DNA of 64,000 nt from Streptomyces reniochalinae (lineage in GTDB: Bacteria > Actinomycetota > Actinomycetes > Streptomycetales > Streptomycetaceae), in contig NZ_QOIM01000049.1 of the NCBI RefSeq assembly GCF_003323735.1, positions 1-64,000 of the forward strand, read 5' to 3'. This document shows, piece by piece, positions 53,515 to 62,405 of the stretch (positions within the stretch are counted from its first letter, which is position 1; each line of letters starts with the position of its first letter). The notes beneath the pieces are model-generated. The model was not told the DNA's origin. It saw only the letters and a list, made by a program, of their open reading frames with translations, and did no database searches. Position numbers and translations under genes: made by a program.

Positions 53515-55176
53515 ATGAGCGACATCCCACGGACCGGTGGTCCGCCGCCGGTCCTCGCACTTGAGGGGGTGAACAAGTCATTCGGCAGCGTACGTGCCCT
53601 CCAGGGCGTCTCCCTGGAACTCTCCGCCGGGCAGGCGCACGCCCTCGCGGGGGAGAACGGCGCGGGCAAGTCCACGCTGATCAAGATTCTCGCCGGGGTC
53701 GGCGCACCGGACGCCGGCACGGTCCGGCTCGACGGCGAGCCCGCTGTCTTCCACGGCCCGGCCGACGCGCGTGACGCGGGGATCGCCGTCATCTACCAGG
53801 AGCCCACACTCTTCGCCGATCTGTCGATCGCGGAGAACATCTTCATGGGCCGCCAGCCCCGCCGTTCCTTCGGGCGCGTCGACCACAAGGCTGTACGCGA
53901 GGCGACGGCTGCGCTGATGTCCCGGCTCGGAGTCCGGCTCGACCCCGACCGCCCGGCACGCGGCCTGTCCATCGCCGATCAGCAGATCGTCGAGATCGCG
54001 AAGGCCCTCTCGTTCGACGCCCGCGTACTGATCATGGACGAGCCCACCGCCGCGCTGACCGGAAGTGAGACCGCGCGTCTCTTCTCCGTGGTCGAGACGC
54101 TGCGCGCCGCAGGTGCGGCGGTGCTCTTCATCTCCCACAGGCTCAGTGAGATCTTCGCGCTCTGCCAGTGGGTCACCACCCTGCGCGACGGCCGGCTTGT
54201 CGCGTCCGAACCGCTGGACGGGCTCACGGAGGACGACCTGGTGCGCCGCATGGTCGGCCGCGACCTGGGCGAGCTGTACCCCAAGCACGAAACACACACC
54301 GGCGAGCCGGCACTCGACGTGCGCCGGCTGACCCGCGAAGGCGTCTTCCACGACGTCTCCTTCACGGTGCACCGTGGAGAGATCGTCGCGCTCGCCGGAC
54401 TCGTCGGCGCCGGGCGCAGCGAAGTCGTCCAGGCGGTCTTCGGCGTCGACAAGCCGGACGCGGGCCACGTCGAGGTGGACGGCACGGCATTGCGCCCCGG
54501 TTCGCCCACCGCGGCCGTTGCCGCCGGACTCGCGCTCGTACCCGAGGACCGGCGGCAGCGCGGCCTGGTGATGGAAGCCGGCATCGAGCGGAACATCGGA
54601 CTGACAGGGCTCGGGCAGCTTTGCACCGCCGGTCTCGTGCGCCGCACTCTGGAACGCGCCCGCGCCGCCGACTGGGCCGTACGCCTCCAGCTCAAGTACG
54701 ACCGGCTCTCCGACGCGGTCGGTGTGCTCTCCGGCGGCAACCAGCAGAAGGTCGTGCTCGCCAAGTGGCTGGCCACCGAACCGGCCGTCCTCATCGTGGA
54801 CGAACCCACCCGCGGGATCGACGTCGGCACCAAGGCAGAGGTGCATCGGCTGCTGACCGAACTGGCCGCCGACGGGCTCGCGGTGCTCATGGTCTCCTCC
54901 GACCTGCCCGAGGTGCTCGGCATGGCCGACCGGGTGCTTGTCATGCACGAGGGCAGGCTCGTCGCCGAGATTCCCAGGGCCGACGCCGACGAGGAGAACG
55001 TGATGGCCGCCGCCACCGGCCGCGCTCCCGTGCAGCGCCTTGGCGGGCCCCGCGAACCCGATGGTCCCGGCCGAGCCCATGCGCCCGGCGGACGCGCTGA
55101 GGACGACGAACCCGGTGACCCTGATGAACCCAACGGGACGAACGGGTCCCCTGACGCAGGCGGGGAGGCGGCATGA
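53515..55176 (+). CDS. rhaT: Rhamnose ABC importer, ATP-binding subunit
   Basis: A 553-residue double ATPase of the RbsA/MglA type. First cassette: Walker A GENGAGKST near residue 51, signature LSIADQQ, Walker B VLIMDEPTAALT, His switch SHRL. Second cassette: Walker A degenerate GLVGAGRSE, signature LSGGNQQK, Walker B LIVDEPTRGID. The asymmetry is normal for the family. A 50-residue Gly/Pro/Asp tail follows the second cassette, longer than usual. AGGAGGAG precedes the ATG. First gene of the importer operon; overlaps the first permease by 4 bp. Confidence 0.92.
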   Translation: MSDIPRTGGPPPVLALEGVNKSFGSVRALQGVSLELSAGQAHALAGENGAGKSTLIKILAGVGAPDAGTVRLDGEPAVFHGPADARDAGIAVIYQEPTLFADLSIAENIFMGRQPRRSFGRVDHKAVREATAALMSRLGVRLDPDRPARGLSIADQQIVEIAKALSFDARVLIMDEPTAALTGSETARLFSVVETLRAAGAAVLFISHRLSEIFALCQWVTTLRDGRLVASEPLDGLTEDDLVRRMVGRDLGELYPKHETHTGEPALDVRRLTREGVFHDVSFTVHRGEIVALAGLVGAGRSEVVQAVFGVDKPDAGHVEVDGTALRPGSPTAAVAAGLALVPEDRRQRGLVMEAGIERNIGLTGLGQLCTAGLVRRTLERARAADWAVRLQLKYDRLSDAVGVLSGGNQQKVVLAKWLATEPAVLIVDEPTRGIDVGTKAEVHRLLTELAADGLAVLMVSSDLPEVLGMADRVLVMHEGRLVAEIPRADADEENVMAAATGRAPVQRLGGPREPDGPGRAHAPGGRAEDDEPGDPDEPNGTNGSPDAGGEAA

Positions 55177-56219
55177 GCGTCACCGTCGACAGGCCGCCCG
55201 CCACCGAGCGCGACACCGGCTCACCACGACGGGCAGGCCGCTCGCTCGCCGAATCGGTGCTGCGGGTAAGGGAGTTCAGCATCGGCGCGGCGCTTGTGCT
55301 GCTCATATTCGCCACCTGGCTGGTCAACCCCGGCTTCCTCGACGGTCAGGGCGTCAAGGACCTCCTGCTCAACTCCTCCATCCTGGTGCTGCTCGCCACC
55401 GGCCAGTCCGTGGTCGTCCTCACTCGCAACATCGACCTGTCCGTCGGTTCCGTGGTCGGCCTCACCGCCTTCGCCTGCGGCGACTTCGTCTCAGGAACGG
55501 ACCACAGCCCCCTCACCGTCCTCGCGCTGGGCATCGCCCTCGGCACCGTCTGCGGTCTGGCGAGCGGACTGCTCGTCAGCTTCGGGCGAGTCCCCGCGCT
55601 GGTGGTGACCCTCGGCATGCTGTACGTCATCCAGGGGGTCGACCACGCCTGGGCGCACGGTGAGCAGATCAACGCGGCCAACCTGCCCGACAGCGTGCTC
55701 ACCCTCGGCAGCGGCAGCGTGCTCGGCATCCCCTACCTGCCGCTCATCACCGCGGCCGTCCTGTGCGCAACGGCGTACTACCTGCGGACCTACCGCGGCG
55801 GGCGCGAGCTGTACGCCATCGGCTCCAGCCCTCAGGCGGCGCGGCTCGCGGGCGTGCCCGTCCGGCGCAGGGTGCTGGCTGCCTATGCCTTCTCCGGTGC
55901 CGTCGCCGGGTTCGCCGGAGCGCTGTGGCTGGCGCGCTTCGGCACCGTCGTCGCCGACGCCGCGAACGGCTGGGAGCTGACCGTCGTCAGTGCCGTGGTC
56001 GTCGGCGGCATCTCCATCACGGGCGGAGTCGGCACGGTCTGGGGTGCGGCTCTGGGCGCGCTGTTGCTCACCACGATCGGCAGCGCCCTGGTCGTATTGA
56101 AGGTCGACTCCTTCTGGGAGCAGGCCATCACCGGTGCGCTGCTGCTGGCAGCGATCAGCACCGATCGCATCGTCCGCAGCCGTACCACCCGTGCGCTGAG
56201 GAAGAGGAGCAGGCAGTGA
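55173..56219 (+). CDS. rhaP: Rhamnose ABC importer, permease 1
   Basis: A 348-residue RbsC-type inner-membrane permease with about 10 hydrophobic segments. Family markers are SILVLLATGQSVVVLTRNIDLSVGSVVGLTAF, LVTLGMLYVIQG and the cytoplasmic coupling loop YAIGSSPQAARLAGVPVRR that contacts the ATPase. It begins ATGAGC, overlapping the ATPase stop, and ends in an overlap with the second permease, so the subunits are made in step. Confidence 0.9.
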   Translation: MSVTVDRPPATERDTGSPRRAGRSLAESVLRVREFSIGAALVLLIFATWLVNPGFLDGQGVKDLLLNSSILVLLATGQSVVVLTRNIDLSVGSVVGLTAFACGDFVSGTDHSPLTVLALGIALGTVCGLASGLLVSFGRVPALVVTLGMLYVIQGVDHAWAHGEQINAANLPDSVLTLGSGSVLGIPYLPLITAAVLCATAYYLRTYRGGRELYAIGSSPQAARLAGVPVRRRVLAAYAFSGAVAGFAGALWLARFGTVVADAANGWELTVVSAVVVGGISITGGVGTVWGAALGALLLTTIGSALVVLKVDSFWEQAITGALLLAAISTDRIVRSRTTRALRKRSRQ

Positions 56220-57274
56220 ACGCACCACCGACCTCCGACGACGCGGAGCGGGCCGGAAGTCAGCGCGGCCCCGGCGGGCGATCCGGACGCGAGGGTGGCG
56301 GCATCGCGCGGCTTCTGCGCTGGGACGCGGCACTCGGCGTGCTCCTCGTCGCCGTGTTCCTCGCCGGAACCGGCACGACCGACGGCTTCGCGGACGCGGC
56401 CAACCTCTCGTCCGCACTCAACGACACCGTCGAGATCGCTCTGCTCGCGCTTCCCATGACCCTCCTGGTCGTAGCAGGTCAGGTCGACCTGTCCGTGGCC
56501 TCCATGCTGGGCCTCTCCAGCGCACTCGCGGGCAGCCTGTGGGACGGCGGCTGGACCTTCGAACTGATCGTCCCGATCTGTCTGCTGACCGGAGTGCTCG
56601 GCGGCCTCCTCAACGGCTGGCTGGTCACCCGCGTCGGACTGCCCTCGCTCGCCGTCACCATAGGCACCCTCGCCCTGTACCGGGGGCTGGCCTCCGTCGT
56701 CCTGGGCAACAAGGCCGTCGCCGACTTCCCCGAGACGTACGCCCAGTGGGCCCGCAGCACCGAAACGGTTCCCGGCACCTTCATGCCGTACCCGATGGCG
56801 CTCTTCGCCGTCCTCGCGGCAGCGGCATCCGTGGTGCTGCACCGCACGAGCTTCGGGCGCTCGCTGTTCGCGATCGGCGCGCAGGAAGAAGTGGCCTACT
56901 TCGCCGGTATCCGTGTCAAACGGTTCAAGCTCGTTCTCTTCGCCGTCAGCGGGCTCATGGCCGCCTTCGCCGGGCTCGTCTACACCCTCCGCTACGGCAG
57001 CGCACGCGCCGACAACGGTCTCGGCCTGGAGCTGACCGTCGTCGCCTCCGTCCTGCTCGGGGGCGTCGACTTCGACGGGGGAAAGGGCACTTTGGGCGGT
57101 GCCGTCGCGGGCGTACTGCTCATCGGTGTGCTCAACAACCTCCTCACGCTGGGGGACGTGTCGCACGAGATCCAGGTCATCGTCACCGGCGGGCTGCTCA
57201 TCGTCTCCGTCCTCATCCCGCGCGTGATCGCGGTCCTCACCGACCGCAGACACCGGCGCCTGGCCGCCTCCTGA
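56216..57274 (+). CDS. rhaQ: Rhamnose ABC importer, permease 2
   Basis: A 352-residue partner permease of the same family: LPMTLLVVAGQVDLSVASMLGLSSALAG, LAVTIGTLALYRGLASVVLG, coupling loop FAIGAQEEVAYFAGIRVKRFK, and VLLGGVDFDGGKGTLGGAVAG. GTG 56216 overlaps the previous stop (GTGA). The two-permease layout with a distinct second copy is the known RhaP/RhaQ arrangement. Confidence 0.9.
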   Translation: MNAPPTSDDAERAGSQRGPGGRSGREGGGIARLLRWDAALGVLLVAVFLAGTGTTDGFADAANLSSALNDTVEIALLALPMTLLVVAGQVDLSVASMLGLSSALAGSLWDGGWTFELIVPICLLTGVLGGLLNGWLVTRVGLPSLAVTIGTLALYRGLASVVLGNKAVADFPETYAQWARSTETVPGTFMPYPMALFAVLAAAASVVLHRTSFGRSLFAIGAQEEVAYFAGIRVKRFKLVLFAVSGLMAAFAGLVYTLRYGSARADNGLGLELTVVASVLLGGVDFDGGKGTLGGAVAGVLLIGVLNNLLTLGDVSHEIQVIVTGGLLIVSVLIPRVIAVLTDRRHRRLAAS

Positions 57275-57369
57275 CGGCGCGGCCCCGGCACCTCGCACAC
57301 CTGTCTCCCCCACCTCCGCGCGTCGCACCCCGCACATCCCCGTACACCCTCATGGAAGGTACGACACCC

Positions 57370-58449
57370 ATGCGATCCCGTACCCACACCCGCGTCCTCG
57401 CCGCCACCTCGGCGGTCTGCGCGCTCGCCCTCGCCGTGGCGGGCTGTTCGGGCACGACCAAGGGCGACTCCGAGGATGACGCCAAGGGAAAGGCCCACAA
57501 CGCCGAGGCGAACCCCGACGCGCCATTGAAGAAGGGACTGAAGCTGGCGTTTCTGCCCAAGCAGATCAACAACCCGTACATGAAGGTCGTCGACCAGGCG
57601 GGCATCAAGGCCACCGAGGGGTACGGCGGCGAGGCCAAGGAGGTCGGCCCGTCCGACGCCAAAGCCTCCTCGCAGGTCAGCTACATCAACACGTTGATAC
57701 AGCAGCGTCAGGACGCCATCCTGATCGCCGCCAACGACCCCAACGCCGTCTGCGGCCCTCTGAAGCAGGCGATGAAGCAGGACATCAAGATCGTCTCCTA
57801 CGACTCGGACGCGGGCAAGGACTGCCGCCACGTCTTCATCAACCAGGCAGGATCGGAGGCGATCGGCCGCGGCCTCGTCCGGGACATGGCCAAACAGATC
57901 GACAACAAGGGCCAGATCGCGGTGCTCTCGGCGACACAGAACGCCACGAACCAGAACACCTGGATCACGTTCATGAAGGACGAACTGAAGAAGCCGAAGT
58001 ACAAGGACATGAAGCTGGTCAAGACCGCCTACGGAGACGACGTGGACCAGAAGTCCTTCCAGGAGACCCAGGGGCTGCTCAAGGCATACCCGAAGCTCAA
58101 GGGCATCATCTCGCCCACCACCGTGGGTCTGGCCGCCGCCGCGCGTTACCTCAGCGGGTCCTCGTACAAGGGCAAGGTCGTCCTCGGCGGCCTCGGCACG
58201 CCCAACCAGATGCGCAAATACGTCAAGGACGGCACTCTCGACCAGTTCTCCCTCTGGGACCCGCAGAACCTCGGCTACCTCGGCTCATACGCGGCGGCTG
58301 CGCTCTCCTCCGGCCAGATCACCGGCAAGGAGGGCGAGGAGTTCGAGGCGGGGAAGCTCGGCAAGCGGAAGATCGGCAAGGACGGCGAGGTCATCCTCGG
58401 TCCGCCCACCGTGTTCGACAAGGACAACATCGACGACTACGACTTCTGA
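57370..58449 (+). CDS. rhaS: Rhamnose ABC importer, substrate-binding lipoprotein
   Basis: A 359-residue periplasmic-binding-type lipoprotein. Signal peptide with lipobox LAVAGC (Cys 26) for membrane anchoring; then a Lys/Glu-rich linker and a type I sugar-binding fold: LAFLPKQINNPYMKVVDQAG, LIAANDPNAVCGPLKQAMK, KIVSYDSDAG, VLSATQNATNQNTWI, LKGIISPTTVGLAAAARYL. It closely follows the RhaS pattern. ATG 57370 yields the shortest clean signal peptide. Last gene before a strong terminator. Confidence 0.92.
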   Translation: MRSRTHTRVLAATSAVCALALAVAGCSGTTKGDSEDDAKGKAHNAEANPDAPLKKGLKLAFLPKQINNPYMKVVDQAGIKATEGYGGEAKEVGPSDAKASSQVSYINTLIQQRQDAILIAANDPNAVCGPLKQAMKQDIKIVSYDSDAGKDCRHVFINQAGSEAIGRGLVRDMAKQIDNKGQIAVLSATQNATNQNTWITFMKDELKKPKYKDMKLVKTAYGDDVDQKSFQETQGLLKAYPKLKGIISPTTVGLAAAARYLSGSSYKGKVVLGGLGTPNQMRKYVKDGTLDQFSLWDPQNLGYLGSYAAAALSSGQITGKEGEEFEAGKLGKRKIGKDGEVILGPPTVFDKDNIDDYDF

Positions 58450-58793
58450 GCCGACGGCACCCACTCGCTCTTCCTCCGCGGGCCACGGCCTGCTGACGGT
58501 GCGGCCGGAAACCGGCCCTCCTCACCGCGCCGGGGTCCGCGACGGAGGCGACCGAGGCCGATGCCGGCTGGGAGGCCATAATGGCCCCGCGTTTCGTGAA
58601 CCTGGAAGGCGGGGCGCCGGCCGCAGCCCCCTGCTGCCGGCGCCCCGCCTCCGCCACGCCTTCTGCCGATCCGTCCCCGCCGCCACCCCGCGGTGCCGCC
58701 CGCACGAGGAGCGACCATGACCACCCTGACGACCGCGCGGGCAGCGCGTCCCCTGCGGCTGCGCGTCGCACGTCTAAAACCGCCTCGGGCGGC
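58450..58793 (+). other. Intergenic region between rhaS and the LacI regulator
   Basis: 344 bp. An open frame covers part of it, continuous with the regulator, but its sequence is Pro/Ala-rich and unlike any LacI N-terminus. It contains the strong hairpin at 58608-58649. No L-rhamnose mutarotase gene (rhaM) is found here or elsewhere in the window. Confidence 0.6.
58608..58649 (+). terminator. Strong hairpin terminator after rhaS
   Basis: Perfect 14-bp arms GGCGGGGCGCCGGC / GCCGGCGCCCCGCC; inside, after a mismatch, GCAG pairs with CTGC around a CCCC loop. It separates importer and regulator transcription. Confidence 0.85.
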
Positions 58794-59822
58794 ATGGCGA
58801 TGACCCACACGGCCAGTATCAAGGAGGTCGCCCGCGCGGCCGGAGTGTCGGTCGGCACCGTCTCCAACGTCATCAACCGTCCCGACATGGTCGCCGAGGA
58901 GACCCGCGTACGAGTGCGGTCCGCCATCGACCGCCTCGGCTACGTACGCAGTGAATCGGCCCGGCACCTGCGTGCGGGCGACAGCCGCATCATCGCGCTG
59001 CTGGTGCTCGACATGGCCAACCCCTTCTTCGTCGACGTGGCCTCCGGCGCGGAACGCGCCGCCCGCGCGGCAGGGCTCGGCGTCATGCTGTGCAACAGCG
59101 CGCAGAGCCCCGCCGAGGAGGCGGAGTACCTGTCGCTCTTCGCCGAGCAGCGGGTACGCGGCGTCCTCGTCACCCCGGCCGACACCACGGGGCGCAACCT
59201 CGCCGCCTTCGAACGCCACGGCATCCCGTACGTCTCCGTCGACCGCGTCGTCCCCAGCGCCGAGGGCTGCTCCGTCTCGGTGGACGATGTCGAGGGCGGC
59301 GCACTGGCCGTACGCCACCTGCTCGAACGCGGCCACCGGGACATCGCCTACGTCAGCGGCCCGATGCAGCTCACCCAGTGCCACGACCGGCACACCGGCG
59401 CCACGGCAGCCCTGCGCGAGTCCGGGAGCGGGAAATCGCGGCTGCGACACATCGAGGGTGAACGCATGGACGTGGCCGCGGGCCGCGACGCGGGCGCCCG
59501 GCTGCTCGGCATGTCCCCCCGTCCGACGGCGGTCTTCTGCGCCAACGACCTCCTGGCTCTCGGCGTGCTCCAGTCCCTCTACGGCGCGGGAGTTTCCGTA
59601 CCCGAAGAGGTGGCCCTCGTCGGATACGACGACATCGAGTTCGCCGCTGCTGCCGCCGTACCGCTCACGTCCGTACGGCAGCCCGCGTACCGCATGGGGC
59701 GTGCGGCCGCGGACTTGCTGATCGAGGAGACGGGGGATGCCGCCACCGCGCACGAGCATCAGCGCATCGTTCTCCGCCCTGAACTGGTCGTCCGCGCCTC
59801 CAGTTTGAGGGGCAAGGGCTGA
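58794..59822 (+). CDS. rhaR: LacI-family regulator of rhamnose genes
   Basis: A 342-residue LacI repressor. The N-terminal helix-turn-helix and hinge are IKEVARAAGVSVGTVSNVINRPDMVAEETRVRVRSAIDRLGYVRSESARHLRAG. A periplasmic-binding-like effector domain follows (IIALLVLDMANPFFVDVASG, GVLVTPADT, YVSVDRVV, FCANDLLALGVL, VALVGYDDIEFAA). ATG 58794 or 58800 both fit. It most likely binds the TTGAATCRTTTCA operators between rhaI and the importer and is released by rhamnose or an intermediate. Its own promoter was not identified. Confidence 0.88.
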   Translation: MAMTHTASIKEVARAAGVSVGTVSNVINRPDMVAEETRVRVRSAIDRLGYVRSESARHLRAGDSRIIALLVLDMANPFFVDVASGAERAARAAGLGVMLCNSAQSPAEEAEYLSLFAEQRVRGVLVTPADTTGRNLAAFERHGIPYVSVDRVVPSAEGCSVSVDDVEGGALAVRHLLERGHRDIAYVSGPMQLTQCHDRHTGATAALRESGSGKSRLRHIEGERMDVAAGRDAGARLLGMSPRPTAVFCANDLLALGVLQSLYGAGVSVPEEVALVGYDDIEFAAAAAVPLTSVRQPAYRMGRAAADLLIEETGDAATAHEHQRIVLRPELVVRASSLRGKG

Positions 59823-59831
59823 GACACGAGC

Positions 59832-59845
59832 CGTAGGTACCTACG
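59832..59845. repeat. Perfect 14-bp palindrome CGTAGGTACCTACG
   Basis: Lies 10 bp after the LacI regulator stop codon. Without a spacer it is a poor terminator; a binding site is possible. Confidence 0.45.
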
Positions 59846-60965
59846 CCGTACCGCGCTCATCGACCAGGACGGTGGCCGGATCGATGTCCCGGTGCCCAGG
59901 TCGCGCGCCAGGAGCGCGGCCCCGTCCCGGAGAGCGCCGTGCTGGCGGCCCGGGACGACTGGTGTTCTCCACCCTCGTCCGGGGCGCCCGCCCAGCCGGC
60001 CGTCGTGCCCGCCGTACGGCCCCGGCGAGTACGGCGGTGGGTGAGGGCCGAGGAAGCCCGGTGCGGGCAGCATACGCTCCCGTGCCGGCGCCGAACCTCC
60101 ACCGCGCTCAGTGGTCACCCGGCCGGCATGTGACCGCTTTGGGGAAAGGTGAACAGCTGCTGCGGGTCGCAGGCGGCCTTGACGCGCTGCATTCTCGGAC
60201 AGTTCTCGCCGTGGTAGGCCGCCTGCCAGTCGGTCAGTCCGGGATCCATGCCGTTGGTGTAGCCGCCGCTCCCGAGGTGGGGTTGCATGGTGGTATCGAT
60301 CAGCAGGGCGCCCACCTGTGCTCGCGCCGGGCCGACCCCGCTCCAGGAATCGAGTGGGACGGCCCCGCTCACCGGGTTCGACGCCGTGTGCACGCAACAG
60401 CGCCAGTAGGAGCGTGGACTCCAGCACGTGGCTGCCGCACCGATCGTCCACGTGGCCGGCCGGGTCCACGGCGACGGCCAGGTGCTGCCTGCCGTTCCGC
60501 GTGAACCCAGCCTGGGCTGCACTCCGTTCGGGCGTTCCCGCGCGTATGCCCCGCCGGCTCACGACAGGATGCGACCGAACAGAGTGCGGACCTCCGGTAC
60601 GGCCGCTCCGCAGGCAGCTCGGGCCACCTCGTCGACGTCATCACCCAGTGGCGCGTAAGCCAGGGGCGGCACCCGCTCTCGCATCTCACCCTCTGTCCCG
60701 TCGCATCGCGCCACGTGCCGCTCACTCCAGGACACCCACACGAGGCACGGCAGAGGCCAACGGCAGCGGCGAACCACCCTTCCGGACGAATTGAGCCGCG
60801 CACGCAAGACCCTGAGAATCCGACCCGACCGGACTCGACCCTGCGCCGCCGTTCCCTCAGCGAACGCCCGCAGCTGCCTGCGACGAAACGAAACCCGTTG
60901 GCGGACCACGGCGACCCACTGCTATCTTCCCGGAGACCGTGCGAGAGAGCTTGGAGGTGGTACCC
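59846..60965. other. Degraded region without intact gene
   Basis: About 1.1 kb with short Arg/Pro-rich frames on all strands and no recognisable full gene. The only homology I can support is a C-terminal remnant of an FAD-linked oxidase on the minus strand (listed next). The right end carries the control region of the gene at 61063. Confidence 0.6.
60115..60333 (-). pseudogene. C-terminal remnant of a BBE-domain FAD-linked oxidoreductase
   Basis: The frame reads ALLIDTTMQPHLGSGGYTN, then DPGLTDWQAAYHGENCPRMQ and RVKAACDPQQLFTFPQS. This is the berberine-bridge-enzyme C-terminal signature (Y-x-N, DWxxAYYGxNxxRLxxxKxxxDPxxxFxxPQ) of secreted or cytosolic FAD oxidases of the GlcD/BBE group. The N-terminal FAD-binding domain and most of the substrate domain are absent upstream. 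A relic rather than a working gene. Confidence 0.65.
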
Positions 60966-61016
60966 GTGAACGTAGCGACATGGGTGCTCCTCTTCGGGGT
61001 CACGGTCGGGCGATAG
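60966..61016 (+). CDS. Possible 16-residue leader peptide
   Basis: GTG-initiated frame encoding MNVATWVLLFGVTVGR, with a strong GGAGG 8 bp upstream and a possible promoter (TTGGCG, TATCTT at 60923-60928) before it. It ends 46 bp ahead of the hydrolase gene. Too short for family evidence; the support is the ribosome-binding site and position. It could be a small membrane peptide, a regulatory leader, or chance. Confidence 0.4.
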   Translation: MNVATWVLLFGVTVGR

Positions 61017-61062
61017 GTCGCCCGGGAGCGCCGTTCCGGCAGCACTCCCGAAAGGCACGACC

Positions 61063-61794
61063 ATGCGAGTCACTTCCCAACAGCGCCTCGACGACGGCGT
61101 CCTCGAACGTGAATTCACCCTCGGCGAGATCCCGGGCATCCTGTGGACGCCCGCACACGCGTCCGCACCGGCGCCGCTGATCCTGGTCGGTCACCCTGGC
61201 GGACTGCACACCATGCGTCCCCGGCTGGCCGGTCGGGCCCGGTACTACGCGGCGGAGTACGGCTTCACCGCGGCCACCCTCGAGCTCCCCGGAAGCGGTG
61301 ACCGGCCTCGTGCGGCGGGCGCCGAGCAGGCCCGCGCCGACCTGCGCAGGGCGTTGGAGCACGGTGAGCCGGTCGACGAGATCGTCGACCGGCTCGTCCT
61401 CCCGCTGGTCGAGAAGGCGGCCCCGGAATGGCAGGCCGCGCTGGATGCCCTCCTGTCACTGCCCGAGATCGACGGCCCGGTCGGATACGAGGGAGGAGTG
61501 ATCGCCATCGGCATCCGGCTGGCGGCGGCCGAGCCGCGCATCTCGGCTGCCGGACTCTTCGCCGGGAGCTTCGTACCCGCCGCTCTGTTCCAGGAGGCTC
61601 GCCAGGTCACCATTCCGTTGCAGGTCCTGCTGCAATGGGACGACGCACGGAATGACCGGCAGTCGACCCTCGACCTGTTCGACACCTTCGGCTCGAAGGA
61701 GAAGACCCTGCACGCCAATGTCGGCGGGCATACCGGCGTCCCGCAGTTCGAAACCGACGCCATGGCCCGTTTCTTCGCCCGGCATCTGAGCTAG
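61063..61794 (+). CDS. Alpha/beta hydrolase with non-canonical nucleophile region
   Basis: A 243-residue protein similar to actinobacterial dienelactone-hydrolase-like enzymes: LILVGHPGGLHTMRPRL (oxyanion-loop position), AATLELPGSGDRP, then GPVGYEGGVIAIGIRLAAAEPRISAAGLFAGSF, and late VLLQWDDARNDRQSTLDLFD (acid) and NVGGHTGVPQFE (His). The elbow where GxSxG is expected reads GYEGGVIAIG with no Ser, so catalysis by the usual triad is doubtful. GAAAGG precedes the ATG. Role unknown. Confidence 0.75.
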   Translation: MRVTSQQRLDDGVLEREFTLGEIPGILWTPAHASAPAPLILVGHPGGLHTMRPRLAGRARYYAAEYGFTAATLELPGSGDRPRAAGAEQARADLRRALEHGEPVDEIVDRLVLPLVEKAAPEWQAALDALLSLPEIDGPVGYEGGVIAIGIRLAAAEPRISAAGLFAGSFVPAALFQEARQVTIPLQVLLQWDDARNDRQSTLDLFDTFGSKEKTLHANVGGHTGVPQFETDAMARFFARHLS

Positions 61795-61965
61795 CCGCTG
61801 ACGGGCCCGTCACCAGGCCAGTGCACTGCACGCGGCGCGGGCCAGGGTGCCGCTGCATGGTGACGGGCCCGGTCTTCATCTGCTGGCGGTGGCCAGCAGA
61901 TGTGTACCCGCCCCGATCGTGGAGGGAAAGCGACGAAGAGGAACCGGAACCCGCCACGGTGCTAG

Positions 61966-62173
61966 GGAGTGTCTTCAAAGTAGCGGCGTCCGCCCGGAGG
62001 GCGGGCCTGGCGGTGTCTGGTGCGTGCGCTCGCAAGGCGGAGGAGGGAGTCCCTGCGTGGGGGCACCTCCCGGGGCGAGCGAAGCCGAGCCCTGGGGGAA
62101 GCGGCGACCGACGACAACGCCGCGAGCGTGCGTGCCAGGCGCCGCCAGGCAGGCGGGACTTTGAAGACACGAC
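61966..62173. mobile_element. MITE-like element, 208 bp
   Basis: Terminal inverted repeats GGAGTGTCTTCAAAGT and ACTTTGAAGACACGAC match at 14 of 16 positions and are flanked on both sides by CTAG (61962-61965, 62174-62177), a likely 4-bp target duplication. The two halves are also inverted copies further in (CCTGGCGG...CGCTCGC recurs inverted), so the whole can fold back. No coding capacity. Ends resemble non-autonomous derivatives of IS5-superfamily elements; that assignment is tentative. The rest of the 61795-62405 gap shows no gene. Confidence 0.75.
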
Positions 62174-62405
62174 CTAGTGCTGCGTATGGCACGACCCGGC
62201 CGGTGGCCGGCAATCACCCGAACGACGACGTGAGGACGACGGTGGTGAGGGTGCCGTCGTCGTCCGGTCTTGCGTGCGCCGCATCTGCCCCCACGTCGTG
62301 CCGAGGAAGTGGTCGGGGCGAGCGCGCCGTCCCGGCACCGTGCTCGCCCGCGCAGAGCCGGCCCACGCACTCCGACAGGAGTGACAGGCGGAATAGGCCG
62401 CACGC

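Noticed and set aside
60950..60970. T-box-like sequence GGAGGTGGTACCCGTG
   Set aside because: It only partly matches the T-box core and lacks a visible specifier stem or antiterminator alternative, and the downstream gene is not a tRNA or amino-acid gene.
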